The notes: generated by a model from the sequence alone, not told the origin. Positions 28,191 through 36,990 are shown, counted from the first letter of the stretch. The stretch: DNA of 64,000 nucleotides from Alteromonas stellipolaris (GCF_001562115.1 NZ_CP013926.1:3720001-3784000), one strand, 5' to 3'. A program made the numbers and translations.

Positions 28191-30056
28191 ATGGCCACAA
28201 TCGCCAAGCAAATCGCAGATAATGCATCCTACCAAGCCTTTGTTAACGGCTATTTAAAAGAAATAGATGAAGGGGTTTGGCACTCGATAGCACAATGGAA
28301 TTTAGCAAGCGGCTTCGATACAGGGAACCACGATAAATTCATGCTGGAATTACAACTTCAGCACAGTGAAATAAAGCTGGTATTCGGTGTGGCGTTTCGG
28401 TCAATCGTGGGAAGACACAAACTCACTGGAATCTACCATCAACGACTTAACAGCATGGAGTGGCGCCAGCTAGATTCCATTTCAGCCATCATGCTCTTAA
28501 TTAAAGAAATCTACGCTCGGTCGAACAGCCACCATGTTTGCGATCAAGAATTAGAGCTCACATCTCGCACTATTGAAAGCCATCAGATTATGGCTGATTA
28601 TATTCAAGAAAGAAAAGATGATCCCGCACTACAAAGCCCTCGCTTCATTGACTCTGAACAGTCGGTGTTGTTTGGCCACTGGCTGCACCCTACTCCCAAG
28701 TCTCGCCAAGGTATGCACCGATGGCAACACGCGCATTATGCCCCTGAACTTAAAGGCTGTTTCAAACTGCATTTTTTTGCCGTGGAGCGCCAATGGTTAA
28801 ACCAAAGTTCTGCAATTGCACTTTGTGCAGAACAGATTGTACTTCGTATTGCAGAGCAAGGTGCCTGTGATACAGAACTCGCTTTAGTTAAGCAGTTTAG
28901 TGAGTCGGGAAAAGCATTAGTGGCCGTTCACCCACTTCAAGCAGAATGGTTACTGAAGCAAGATTACATTCAACAATTAATTTCCACCGGGCAACTGCAT
29001 CCCATAGGTCCGCTGGGCGCAACGTTCACACCAACATCGTCGGTTCGAACTCTGTATTGTGAACAGCTTAACTTCATGGTGAAAGTTTCTATTCCGGTTA
29101 AAATCACCAACTCCATGCGTATTAATATGGGTCATGAGCTTGATGCTGGCGTGACCTTAGCGAAGCTACTTAATACCACACGTTTTTCGTCACTTCATCC
29201 ACAGTTTCAAGTTATTGGCGACCCCGCTTATCTATCACTTTCTCTACCTGATAGGGATGAAAGTGGCTTTGAAATGATATTGCGCGACAACCCCTTTAAA
29301 CAAACCAAGAATGAATTAGGTATTGGAGGCATACAGTCGATAGCGGCACTGGTGCAGGACGCTATTCTTCCTAATGAGCGCTCGAAGCTTTCTACCATTG
29401 TTCATACACTTTCTGAGCAACAGGGCCGTTCACTGCATCAAACAAGCATTGCATGGTTCGACCGCTACTGGCAATGCGCTATAGAGCCTGCCATTCGCTT
29501 ATTCGATCAATTTGGTATTGCACTTGAAGCCCACCAGCAAAATTCCCTGCTAGACCTTACTGAAGGCTATCCTAAAACGTATTTTTATCGAGACAATCAA
29601 GGGTTCTATCTTTCAAGTTCGGTTAAAAGCACGCTGATGCAGCTTGAGCCCGATCTCATTAAATGCCCAGAGTTATTTTACGATAACAATATGATTTTTG
29701 ACCGGTTTGGCTATTACTTGGTCATTAACCAACTCTTCTCGGTAATCAACCGCTTAGGCTTAGACGGGTTAGTGAGTGAAGAAACCCTGCTTAACCTAGC
29801 CCGCATTAAATTAGATAAACTTCTAACCCAAGTATCTCCTCTTGGACAGGGCTTGATACGCTCCATTACAGAGCGTAAGTCCATTCCTTGTAAAGGCAAT
29901 TTACTGACACGAGTCGACGACGTTGATGAATTGCAGGCTGAGATGGAACAAGCCGTTTATACCCAAATTAAAAATCCTTTCTATCGCAAAGCCCCTCAAG
30001 TTTCTGTATCCAGTACCGCAACAACCACCCTCGAGGCCTGCCTTGAATCAGCTTAA
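28191..30056 (+). CDS. asbA: IucA/IucC-type siderophore synthetase, AsbA-like
   Basis: NRPS-independent siderophore (NIS) synthetase that forms an amide on citrate through an acyl-adenylate; AsbA joins citrate to spermidine in petrobactin synthesis. The 621-residue protein has the family motif GHWLHPTPKSRQG near residue 165 and the C-terminal FhuF-like part with GIALEAHQQNSLL. An AGGGGAG ribosome-binding site precedes the ATG. It is first in the Fur-controlled operon and overlaps the next synthetase gene by 14 bases. The family is certain. The AsbA label rests on gene order and the clear AsbF homologue downstream. Confidence 0.88.
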   Translation: MATIAKQIADNASYQAFVNGYLKEIDEGVWHSIAQWNLASGFDTGNHDKFMLELQLQHSEIKLVFGVAFRSIVGRHKLTGIYHQRLNSMEWRQLDSISAIMLLIKEIYARSNSHHVCDQELELTSRTIESHQIMADYIQERKDDPALQSPRFIDSEQSVLFGHWLHPTPKSRQGMHRWQHAHYAPELKGCFKLHFFAVERQWLNQSSAIALCAEQIVLRIAEQGACDTELALVKQFSESGKALVAVHPLQAEWLLKQDYIQQLISTGQLHPIGPLGATFTPTSSVRTLYCEQLNFMVKVSIPVKITNSMRINMGHELDAGVTLAKLLNTTRFSSLHPQFQVIGDPAYLSLSLPDRDESGFEMILRDNPFKQTKNELGIGGIQSIAALVQDAILPNERSKLSTIVHTLSEQQGRSLHQTSIAWFDRYWQCAIEPAIRLFDQFGIALEAHQQNSLLDLTEGYPKTYFYRDNQGFYLSSSVKSTLMQLEPDLIKCPELFYDNNMIFDRFGYYLVINQLFSVINRLGLDGLVSEETLLNLARIKLDKLLTQVSPLGQGLIRSITERKSIPCKGNLLTRVDDVDELQAEMEQAVYTQIKNPFYRKAPQVSVSSTATTTLEACLESA

Positions 30057-31809
30057 TGTAGAAACCAGTACTAAATTAGCCCATCGTCAGCATGGGCTAA
30101 ATTCAGCTGCAAAATCACGGGTTATCAAGCAGCTTGTTGAGGCATTACTGTTTGAGCAGCTTGTTCCTTATCACTACACCAACGGTAATTTTTGGTTTTC
30201 CGTTGGCGACACTCGCTATATTGCCCGCGGCCATATCTCAAGCTTCGGCCGCATTCGATTAGATGCAACCTATATAAAGCAAATCGCGCCTTTTAAGACT
30301 GCCACTATCGATTTACCTACGCTGATAAATGCTTTACCCGCAAGTGATGCCACGAAAGACCAATTACTGAAGGAGTTGTCTCAAACCATTGGGTTTTCTG
30401 AGTGGAACGATGCCCATTTAACGCCGATTAAAAGCCGTCGCGACCTTAATTACTCGGCGCTAGAGTCAGCTATTTTAGAAGGTCACCCTTACCACCCTTG
30501 CTTTAAAGCTCGAACAGGTTTTAGCCTTAGCGATCATGCTAGTTATAGCCCTGAAGCAGGCAGTGAATTCAAGCTTCATTGGCTAGCCATCAAACGCCAA
30601 TTCTTAGCGGCAAATCTACCTACTGAGGAAGATTGTTTTTGGCAGCAAGAACTTGGGGAAAGCACCCTAACTACATTACGACAACGTCTGCAGGTATTGA
30701 CGCCTGATAGCCAAGAGTATGGTTTACTGCCAATACACCCATGGCAACGGAACAAACTTAGCACTGCACTTTCGCAGCCAATCAATAACAAAGAGATTAT
30801 CGACCTAGGCGAGTGTGGTGATAGCTATCAAGCCACCATTTCAGTAAGGACTTTACTGAATATCACTTCCCCCCAAAAAGCACATGTAAAGTTACCTATG
30901 AACATGGTAAATACGTCTTCTTTGCGAACCATTGAGCCTCACTCAGTGACAACAGCCCCGGTCATTTCAAACTGGTTAGATACGCTTATTAAGCAAGACA
31001 GCTGGTATCAAAAAAGGCAAAACTTTGCTATCCAACATGAATATGCAGGCATCGTAGTTCGACATCCTAATGTTGCTGCGGGTAGCGAACATTGGGCGAA
31101 TAAGTTATCCCCAAGCCTTAGTGTAATCTTTCGCAACAGCCAACCTCTACAGGGGGGCCATACAGACGCCCTTCCCTTTGCTGCATTATCACTTGTTGAA
31201 CAAGACGGCTTGCCCTTTATCGATCCATGGATAAATAAATACGGCTGTGAAGCGTGGCTAACTCAATTAATTGAAGCAACCATTATTCCGGTTTGGCACT
31301 TGCTAGTTAAGCACGGAATAGCCGTGGAAGCACATGCACAAAATATGATATTACGGCATCAGCATGGGTGGCCAACGTCGGTAGTACTTCGAGATTTTCA
31401 CGAAAGTGTGGAGTACGTAGAAGATTACCTCGCTCAACCTAAACTGAAACCCCATTTCGCTGAATTACATCACGACTATGTTCATGCGCCAGACAATCAG
31501 TATTACTGGATGTCACAAGTTGATGCTCTTCGGGAACTCTTAGTTGATACCCTGTTTGTTTACAACCTTACCGACGTAGCCACACTAATGCAGCGCTTCT
31601 ATCACTATGAAGAAACGCAGTTTTGGCAACAGGTTACCAATACATTATCCGCCTACGAAAAAAATTCCCCTTCGTGGCGTAGTCGTATACACAAAATCGA
31701 TTTGCTTGCGCCCAAAATTCAAACCGAATCACTACTCGCTAAAAAGCTGAGCGGACAAGGTGCGCAAGAATTCCATCACACCATTCCTAACCCTTTACAT
31801 CCACTTTAA
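30043..31809 (+). CDS. asbB: IucA/IucC-type siderophore synthetase, AsbB-like
   Basis: Second NIS synthetase, expected to attach the second spermidine arm or dihydroxybenzoyl-spermidine to the citrate intermediate. Motifs include LEGHPYHPCFKARTGFS and, near the C-terminus, GIAVEAHAQNMIL. The start is a TTG at 30043, preceded by GAGG and overlapping asbA by 14 bases. The frame extends to 29923, but that would place 120 bases inside asbA and is unlikely. With this start the protein has 588 residues, close to the family norm of about 600. Confidence 0.87.
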   Translation: MNQLNVETSTKLAHRQHGLNSAAKSRVIKQLVEALLFEQLVPYHYTNGNFWFSVGDTRYIARGHISSFGRIRLDATYIKQIAPFKTATIDLPTLINALPASDATKDQLLKELSQTIGFSEWNDAHLTPIKSRRDLNYSALESAILEGHPYHPCFKARTGFSLSDHASYSPEAGSEFKLHWLAIKRQFLAANLPTEEDCFWQQELGESTLTTLRQRLQVLTPDSQEYGLLPIHPWQRNKLSTALSQPINNKEIIDLGECGDSYQATISVRTLLNITSPQKAHVKLPMNMVNTSSLRTIEPHSVTTAPVISNWLDTLIKQDSWYQKRQNFAIQHEYAGIVVRHPNVAAGSEHWANKLSPSLSVIFRNSQPLQGGHTDALPFAALSLVEQDGLPFIDPWINKYGCEAWLTQLIEATIIPVWHLLVKHGIAVEAHAQNMILRHQHGWPTSVVLRDFHESVEYVEDYLAQPKLKPHFAELHHDYVHAPDNQYYWMSQVDALRELLVDTLFVYNLTDVATLMQRFYHYEETQFWQQVTNTLSAYEKNSPSWRSRIHKIDLLAPKIQTESLLAKKLSGQGAQEFHHTIPNPLHPL

Positions 31810-31825
31810 TGTGCAGGAGATTTTC

Positions 31826-33133
31826 ATGTTAAGTGTTGATACCACTTTTTATTCCACCTACGATTTTGAACGTTTCTATCAGCAATTCTCAACCATTTCC
31901 GTATTGCATGATAAGCACGTCAATATAGCAGTGTGTCTTCGTGACACCGCGACTTGGTTGGCGCTATGTCTTTATGCTAAAAACCATGACATTTCTGTAC
32001 TGCCCATTCACCCAGATACACCACTAGAGCTGGCTAAACGCAACGCATGCCGAGCAAAATGTGGGGTGTTGTTTTTCGGCGATATGCACAACCAAATAAC
32101 TGTTGATTATCGCGGCGAAACAGACGGTATTGCAGGGCTTATTCAAATGAGTTCAGGCACTACAGGCGAACCTAAGTGCATAAAACGAAGTTGGGTTGCA
32201 ATCGATATAGAAATTGCCAGTTACATTTCTCATTTTCAAGACGCCGATGACATGACCCCATATGTAGCGTGCCCCGTTACCCATTCCTATGGACTTATAT
32301 GCGGCGTTTTGGTTGCCTTAGGCAGAGGAAAAAGCCCAACAATCATTACTAACATCAATCCTAAATTCATCATGAAGATGGTGATGGCAGCGAAAAAGCC
32401 ACTGCTTTATTCATCGCCCGCGATGCTAAATATGATTAGCTTGCTTTGGCCCAAAACCAACTCACTTTATGCCGCAATGACCTCAGGCACCTTAATGTCA
32501 AAACCAACACTTGAAAAGGTAGGCAAGCGGGTAACACACCTTTATCAACAGTATGGCTGCTCTGAGTCTGGGTGCGTAAGCTTAAGCCGTATCGAATCTT
32601 CGAATACCAGCATTGGAGAAGTTCTCCCCCATGTTCAAATATCTAGTGGGCAAGATGCCAATCATCCAGAAGAAATTGTAATAACCGTACCTGCAATTAA
32701 TACATGCCATCAGCCACAAATCATTTATACCCAAGACTTAGGCTATTTTGAGCACGTAGAAAACGCTTCTCCTGTATTGCACTTCGTTGCCCGCCAAGAC
32801 GACACCATTATTGTGTCGGGTTTAAATGTATACCCGCAAGAGATTGAAGATATTGTTCTTGAGCATCCAAGCGTGATAGATGCCGTACTATTTAAAGTAA
32901 ACGACACCACGGCGGGTCAGCGAGCCTGTTTATATTTCACCACCGACCAACTCGATGCCGATGCGCTGCGTATGTGGTGCCGTGACAAACTTGCCGCATA
33001 CCAAATTCCGCAGTATTTGCATGCAGTGGAGCACATTGAACGCCTAGCAAACGGCAAAGTGAATCGGAAAAAACTGGCAGAAAATTATGCAAACCAAAAG
33101 CCTCAAAGCGCGCTTGAGCAGGTAGCGGGTTAA
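31826..33133 (+). CDS. asbC: AMP-dependent acyl/aryl ligase, AsbC-like
   Basis: Adenylating enzyme expected to activate 3,4-dihydroxybenzoate and load it onto the carrier protein encoded next. The 435-residue sequence has the P-loop MSSGTTGEPKCIKR, the A5-type motif YQQYGCSESGCVS, and a C-terminal GLNVYPQEIEDIVLEHPSV with NGKVNRKKL carrying the catalytic Lys. It is shorter than most AMP-ligases (about 500), mainly at the N-terminus, as in AsbC. The ATG at 31826 follows AGGAGA. The next gene begins two bases after its stop. Confidence 0.87.
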   Translation: MLSVDTTFYSTYDFERFYQQFSTISVLHDKHVNIAVCLRDTATWLALCLYAKNHDISVLPIHPDTPLELAKRNACRAKCGVLFFGDMHNQITVDYRGETDGIAGLIQMSSGTTGEPKCIKRSWVAIDIEIASYISHFQDADDMTPYVACPVTHSYGLICGVLVALGRGKSPTIITNINPKFIMKMVMAAKKPLLYSSPAMLNMISLLWPKTNSLYAAMTSGTLMSKPTLEKVGKRVTHLYQQYGCSESGCVSLSRIESSNTSIGEVLPHVQISSGQDANHPEEIVITVPAINTCHQPQIIYTQDLGYFEHVENASPVLHFVARQDDTIIVSGLNVYPQEIEDIVLEHPSVIDAVLFKVNDTTAGQRACLYFTTDQLDADALRMWCRDKLAAYQIPQYLHAVEHIERLANGKVNRKKLAENYANQKPQSALEQVAG

Positions 33134-33135
33134 CC

Positions 33136-34467
33136 ATGAATAAAACCACCATTATTGATGCTATTAAATTGATACTTGAAAAAGAACTCAACAATCAGAA
33201 GCTGCATCACTTCACGCCTTCGGCTCGGCTAAATGAAGATTTGTATTTAGATTCAGTACAAATTATGCAGCTACTCGTACATATTGAATTAACCCTTGGT
33301 ATCGACATACCCGATGCTGCACTAAACAACGACGACGTTGCTACTGTGTCTTCGCTAGCAGACTTTCTATTAACACAATCGAATACCGATACGAGTAAAA
33401 GTAGCGACGCAACTGATGACTTATCGCAAGCTCAGGAAGAATTTGAAGATATTAAGGTGCACTGCTTCGTAAGCTGCTTATGTGAAAGCATTAAAGTTAA
33501 CCCAAATGTAGATCATAGGCCTTTCTATTTTGGCGTGTGGGACGCTGAAGTACTCGTCAACCAAGATCACCATTTAGCCTATCACTCAGATGACATCAAC
33601 CACGATGACTTTAGGGAATGGTATAAAAAATTATATGGCGTGACTGTTACGTCTTGGTACTGCGAGACGCTCAGTAAACAAGAGAACCTTCATACCTTAC
33701 AAACATTATTGGCACAGAAATCTGAAAGCGAAAATATCATGGTTATGCTTGATATGTATTTGCTGCCGGAACGTGAGAACAAATTCAATCAAAACCCCTT
33801 CCCCCACTATGTGATGTTAGAAGAAACAAACGACCCAGAAACATGGTTCATGCACGATCCTGATTTTCGTTGGGAAGGCACACAAAGTAAAACACAAGTC
33901 ATCGCCGCTATTGAATCAAAAGCCGTTGCAGGCGGGTATATCTTTGATAGCAGAGACATAACGCCCACAAGCAACAGCGTTATCGCCGAATATTTTCTTG
34001 CGAGCTTCAATGACAAAAACAACCCTATGACCGACAAGGTGCGCGAGATTGTTGATGCACATATAGACACGAACAATAGCTCGACTGATATCACTCAACT
34101 AGGTGAAGCCCTTAAGCAGCTTCCCGTATTAGCCATTCGTAAATATGCCTATGAACATGGATTCGCGTTTTTCTGGCGCGATATTGGCTTTCCTGAAGCT
34201 GAATTTGAACACTGGTGTGATGTGATTGAAGCGCTGGTTAGCAACTATAAAAACATTCAGTTTCGCGCGATGAAACTTGCTACAGAACAACTTAGTTTGG
34301 CCAATAAGAATGTGTTAATCACTGAAATCTATTCGTTAATAGATCAGCAAGATGAACGAGAATTTAGGATTAAGCAGCATTTATTCAACGTATTTTCACA
34401 GTGGTCGGCATTGCACAAACTAGACCTTCACGGCTCGCAGACAATCACTGAGGAAGCTACTGCATGA
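33136..34467 (+). CDS. asbDE: Carrier protein fused to an AsbE-like condensing domain (AsbD-AsbE fusion)
   Basis: A 443-residue two-part protein. Residues 1-78 are a phosphopantetheine carrier domain with the attachment serine in EDLYLDSVQIMQLL (Ser40). After a Ser/Asp-rich linker (about 80-105) comes a domain of about 330 residues (DUF6005-like), beginning near VHCFVSCLCESI and containing a region with MVMLDMYLLP. In Bacillus these two parts are the separate AsbD (aryl carrier) and AsbE proteins of petrobactin synthesis; AsbE transfers 3,4-dihydroxybenzoate from AsbD to spermidine. The stop overlaps the asbF start by four bases (ATGA). Confidence 0.86.
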   Translation: MNKTTIIDAIKLILEKELNNQKLHHFTPSARLNEDLYLDSVQIMQLLVHIELTLGIDIPDAALNNDDVATVSSLADFLLTQSNTDTSKSSDATDDLSQAQEEFEDIKVHCFVSCLCESIKVNPNVDHRPFYFGVWDAEVLVNQDHHLAYHSDDINHDDFREWYKKLYGVTVTSWYCETLSKQENLHTLQTLLAQKSESENIMVMLDMYLLPERENKFNQNPFPHYVMLEETNDPETWFMHDPDFRWEGTQSKTQVIAAIESKAVAGGYIFDSRDITPTSNSVIAEYFLASFNDKNNPMTDKVREIVDAHIDTNNSSTDITQLGEALKQLPVLAIRKYAYEHGFAFFWRDIGFPEAEFEHWCDVIEALVSNYKNIQFRAMKLATEQLSLANKNVLITEIYSLIDQQDEREFRIKQHLFNVFSQWSALHKLDLHGSQTITEEATA

Positions 34468-35306
34468 ACCTTTCAATTTGTACCATCTCTTTTCGACACC
34501 AACTGATTTCGATAGAAGAAATAGCACAATGGGCCCAGGCCAACCACTTTCAAGGGATTGAGCTTTGGGGCGCACATGCAAATAACCTTGCTGACCAACC
34601 GCATTACGATAAGCATTGGCTGGCAACATATGGCCTAAAAACCACTATGCTTAGTGATTACCTGCCGCTACTGGTTTCTGAGAACGTGCTTTACCACAAA
34701 GTACAGCACCTTTGCAGGCTAGCCAAACATTGGGGCGCGAGCAAAATTCGCACTTTCGCTGGCGGCAAAGGCAGCCTTGATTACACTGACTCCCAAAAAG
34801 TAGAGCTGTTCAATCGCCTACAAAAAATATGCGACTGGCTAGCCCCCCACGGCTTGAATTTGGTGATAGAGACTCACCCAAAAACCTACGCGGACTCAGT
34901 AACAGCAACACAAGAAATGTTCGCTTGTGTGGATAGAAATAATCTTCAGTTAAATTTCGACGTACTGCACGTGTGGGAGTCAGGCGCTGAAATTACCCAT
35001 GCGCTTGATGAACTGTTGCCACATATTAATCACTTTCACTTTAAGAATATTAGCAGCGAAAGTCATCTGTCTGTCTTTGCCCCTGAAAACGTCTATGCCG
35101 CTGCAGGAACGCGAGAAGGCATGGTACCTATTTTTGAAGGCGCGGTAGATTATCAGGATTTCATTGAATATCTGCACCTGCATCATAGTGCAGGTATAGC
35201 CAATGCAGATACCTCATTAGAGTGGTTTGGAAACCATTGTAAACAAGTACTCAGTCGCGATAGGTATTTAATCCAGCGATTACAGCAAACATGCTTAAGC
35301 GCATAG
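34464..35306 (+). CDS. asbF: 3-dehydroshikimate dehydratase, AsbF-like
   Basis: Converts 3-dehydroshikimate to 3,4-dihydroxybenzoate, the catechol unit of petrobactin. The 280-residue TIM-barrel sequence follows Bacillus AsbF along its length, as I remember it: start with LSICTISFRHQLIS, then FQGIELWGAHA, KIRTFAGGKGS, LVIETHPKTYADS, NHFHFKNISSES, and VYAAAGTREGMVPIFEG with SLEWFG. The metal-binding Glu and His residues of these motifs are present. It is coupled to the previous gene by a four-base overlap. This is the most diagnostic gene of the operon. Confidence 0.95.
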   Translation: MNLSICTISFRHQLISIEEIAQWAQANHFQGIELWGAHANNLADQPHYDKHWLATYGLKTTMLSDYLPLLVSENVLYHKVQHLCRLAKHWGASKIRTFAGGKGSLDYTDSQKVELFNRLQKICDWLAPHGLNLVIETHPKTYADSVTATQEMFACVDRNNLQLNFDVLHVWESGAEITHALDELLPHINHFHFKNISSESHLSVFAPENVYAAAGTREGMVPIFEGAVDYQDFIEYLHLHHSAGIANADTSLEWFGNHCKQVLSRDRYLIQRLQQTCLSA

Positions 35307-35335
35307 ATGGCAACTCGTGAAGTAAGGAAGTAAAA

Positions 35336-36430
35336 ATGACCATTTCAGCCTCCCCGTCACCGCAGCAAGGTGCCTCTCTAAATCACCGGCTTCATACCTT
35401 CGATTTTGCTAGAGGCATACTGATTGTATTGATGGTGTTAGTGCATGTTCTAGATTTCTATGGCTCTACTGAAACGCACGAAAGTTTCATAGGTTCATCA
35501 ATTAACCTTCTCGCTAGCTGGCAAGTGGCCGCGTGGTTTGTATTTATCATGGGAATGTTTATTACCTATACCCCTCACCAACCGTTGGCAGCAGGCTTAA
35601 AGCGAGCGTTTGGTTTATTTGCCCTAGGTTATTTACTTAACCTTACGAGAGGCACCATTCCCATGTGGCTTTCGCTGAAAAATGGACTCGTTACACAGGC
35701 ACAATTGGGTAGCTACACACCCACCACAGAATTTTTCATCGTGGATATTCTGCAATTTGCAGGCATAGCACTAGCGTGCTGTTTACTTGTTAAGCACTTT
35801 CTCCCTCACCCTAAATATTGGTTTTTAAGCGCCTTTCTAGTGACTTTCGCATCCCCTTTTATATGGGATGTATCAACAGGCTGGGGGTATATTGACGGGG
35901 TATTAAAACTGTTTAATGGAAATAAATATCAAGGGGCGATGTTCCCACTATTTCCTTGGCTGGCCTACCCCCTTGTGGGTATGATATTTGGCTACCGATT
36001 GAGGAAGTCGAGCAATATTTATGATTTTTTTCAAAAATCATTTTGGATAGGCATCGCCATCATCGCAGTGGGTTTACCAATAACCATCACCGACACAGAT
36101 TATCATATGGCCAGTAACATGCGGCCGGGACCAGGAATGATAATTAGCCTAACGGGTGGTGCGCTTGTTTTTCTATGGCTTTGTCAACGCTTAACACAAG
36201 GTCAGAATGCTAATCGCTTTGTTTCACTTTTGTGCTTTTGGGGGAGAAACGTTACAACCTACTATGTTATTCAATGGTTGTTAGTTGGCTGGGGGCTCAT
36301 GCTAGTAGGTGCTCAGCAGTTACCTCCGTTTGCGGCAATGTCGGCAATGATAGCAGTGATGGCGTTATCGCATATTGGCGTTGTTATATGGTTAAAGGTA
36401 CATAATATTCGCGCTATGAAATTGGCTTAA
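35336..36430 (+). CDS. Polytopic membrane protein, DUF1624/HGSNAT-type acyltransferase-like
   Basis: A 364-residue protein with about ten transmembrane helices. The start RLHTFDFARGILIVLMVLVHV resembles the first helix of membrane acyltransferase families (DUF1624, heparan-alpha-glucosaminide N-acetyltransferase), with a conserved Asp-x-x-Arg-Gly and a His at the membrane boundary. A C-terminal helix includes FWGRNVTTYYVIQWLLVGWG. AAGGAAG precedes the ATG, and only 29 bases separate it from asbF, so it is probably the last gene of the siderophore operon. It might modify or export the siderophore. The function is not known. Confidence 0.8.
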   Translation: MTISASPSPQQGASLNHRLHTFDFARGILIVLMVLVHVLDFYGSTETHESFIGSSINLLASWQVAAWFVFIMGMFITYTPHQPLAAGLKRAFGLFALGYLLNLTRGTIPMWLSLKNGLVTQAQLGSYTPTTEFFIVDILQFAGIALACCLLVKHFLPHPKYWFLSAFLVTFASPFIWDVSTGWGYIDGVLKLFNGNKYQGAMFPLFPWLAYPLVGMIFGYRLRKSSNIYDFFQKSFWIGIAIIAVGLPITITDTDYHMASNMRPGPGMIISLTGGALVFLWLCQRLTQGQNANRFVSLLCFWGRNVTTYYVIQWLLVGWGLMLVGAQQLPPFAAMSAMIAVMALSHIGVVIWLKVHNIRAMKLA

Positions 36431-36442
36431 CTACCATCAACG

Positions 36443-36490
36443 TTCTTGGCTGCGCTGGTATTTAAAGCCTTCTAGAGCCAAGAATGTTTA
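36443..36490 (+). terminator. Probable terminator of the siderophore operon
   Basis: TTCTTGGCT (36443-36451) is exactly complementary to AGCCAAGAA (36476-36484) with a 24-base loop, followed by a T-rich stretch (TGTTTATCTTTT). It lies directly after the membrane-protein gene. Confidence 0.6.
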
Positions 36491-36538
36491 TCTTTTATTC
36501 AGTCAGACACATAACGGCAATAAAACCCTAAAAAAAAC

Positions 36539-36566
36539 TTGTACACCTGAGCTACATCGCTATAAT
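36539..36566 (+). promoter_or_regulatory. Promoter of tRNA-Leu
   Basis: TTGTAC (36539-36544), a 16-base spacer and a perfect TATAAT (36561-36566) lie about 30 bases before the tRNA 5' end. Confidence 0.8.
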
Positions 36567-36595
36567 GCAGCCTCATTGATAGCAAGCCTATCTAA

Positions 36596-36682
36596 GCCAG
36601 TGTGATGGAATTGGTAGACATGACGGATTCAAAATCCGTTGCCAGCAATGGCGTGGCGGTTCAAGTCCGCCCACTGGTACCA
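36596..36682 (+). tRNA. tRNA-Leu (anticodon CAA)
   Basis: An 87-base class II tRNA folds cleanly. The acceptor stem is GCCAGTG/CACTGGT (one G-U pair) with encoded A-CCA end. The anticodon stem ACGGA/TCCGT has loop TTCAAAA giving anticodon CAA. The long variable arm is TGCC-AGCAA-TGGCG, and the T-arm GGCGG-TTCAAGT-CCGCC. It has its own promoter and is followed by repeats that copy its 3' end. Confidence 0.97.
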
Positions 36683-36768
36683 AACATTTAAGCCAACTTT
36701 TTAGTTGGTTTTTTTGTGCCTGAAATTCATGAAATCGCCACGCAAGCGTGTCGGCCGAGTGTCGGCCC
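36665..36768 (+). repeat. Tandem repeat unit 1 beginning with the tRNA-Leu 3' end
   Basis: The unit starts with GTCCGCCCACTGGTACCA, the last 18 bases of the tRNA. It contains a hairpin-plus-T-run (CCAAC-TTTTTA-GTTGG, seven T), then CACGC/GCGTG and GGCCGA/TCGGCC hairpins. It is 104 bases long and nearly identical to unit 2. Confidence 0.9.
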
Positions 36769-36775
36769 AGCCAAA

Positions 36776-36878
36776 GTCCGCCCACTGGTACCAAACATTT
36801 AAGCCAACTTTTTAGTTGGTTTTTTGTGCCTGAAATTCATGAAATCGCCACGCAGGCGTGTCGGCCGAGTGTCGGCCC
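36776..36878 (+). repeat. Tandem repeat unit 2 beginning with a tRNA-Leu 3'-end copy
   Basis: The 103 bases differ from unit 1 by one T in the T-run and by A to G at 36855. It is followed by about 20 unique bases (36879-36898) containing GCGTGGCGA, which can pair with TCGCCACGC inside the unit. No complete tRNA is present in this copy. Confidence 0.9.
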
Positions 36879-36900
36879 CTCGCGTGGCGACCAACCTAAA

Positions 36901-36918
36901 GTCCGCCCACTGGTACCA
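36901..36918 (+). repeat. Third copy of the tRNA-Leu 3' end
   Basis: An exact third copy of GTCCGCCCACTGGTACCA. After it the sequence diverges into a 9-bp hairpin (ATCTCTTTT/AAAAGAGAT, 36918-36944) and the final terminator. Confidence 0.9.
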
Positions 36919-36950
36919 TCTCTTTTTAGTCTATGAAAAGAGATAACAAC

Positions 36951-36975
36951 AAACCGACTTTATGTCGGTTTTTTT
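36951..36975 (+). terminator. Terminator after the tRNA-Leu repeats
   Basis: AAACCGAC-TTTAT-GTCGGTTTTTTTG is a clear stem-loop with a T-run on the plus strand. It also faces the convergent oxidoreductase gene ending at 36991. Confidence 0.85.
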
Positions 36976-36990
36976 GTGTCTGGTGGTTAG

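Noticed and set aside
36596..36918. The tRNA 3'-end copies as attachment sites of an integrated element.
   Set aside because: The copies are only 111-125 bases apart, there is no integrase gene, and no further copy was noticed elsewhere in the window. A relic cannot be excluded.
36588..36936. Short frames on both strands over the tRNA-Leu and its repeats.
   Set aside because: They are translations of tRNA sequence and its repeated 3' ends; the minus-strand product is the familiar spurious antisense-tRNA protein.
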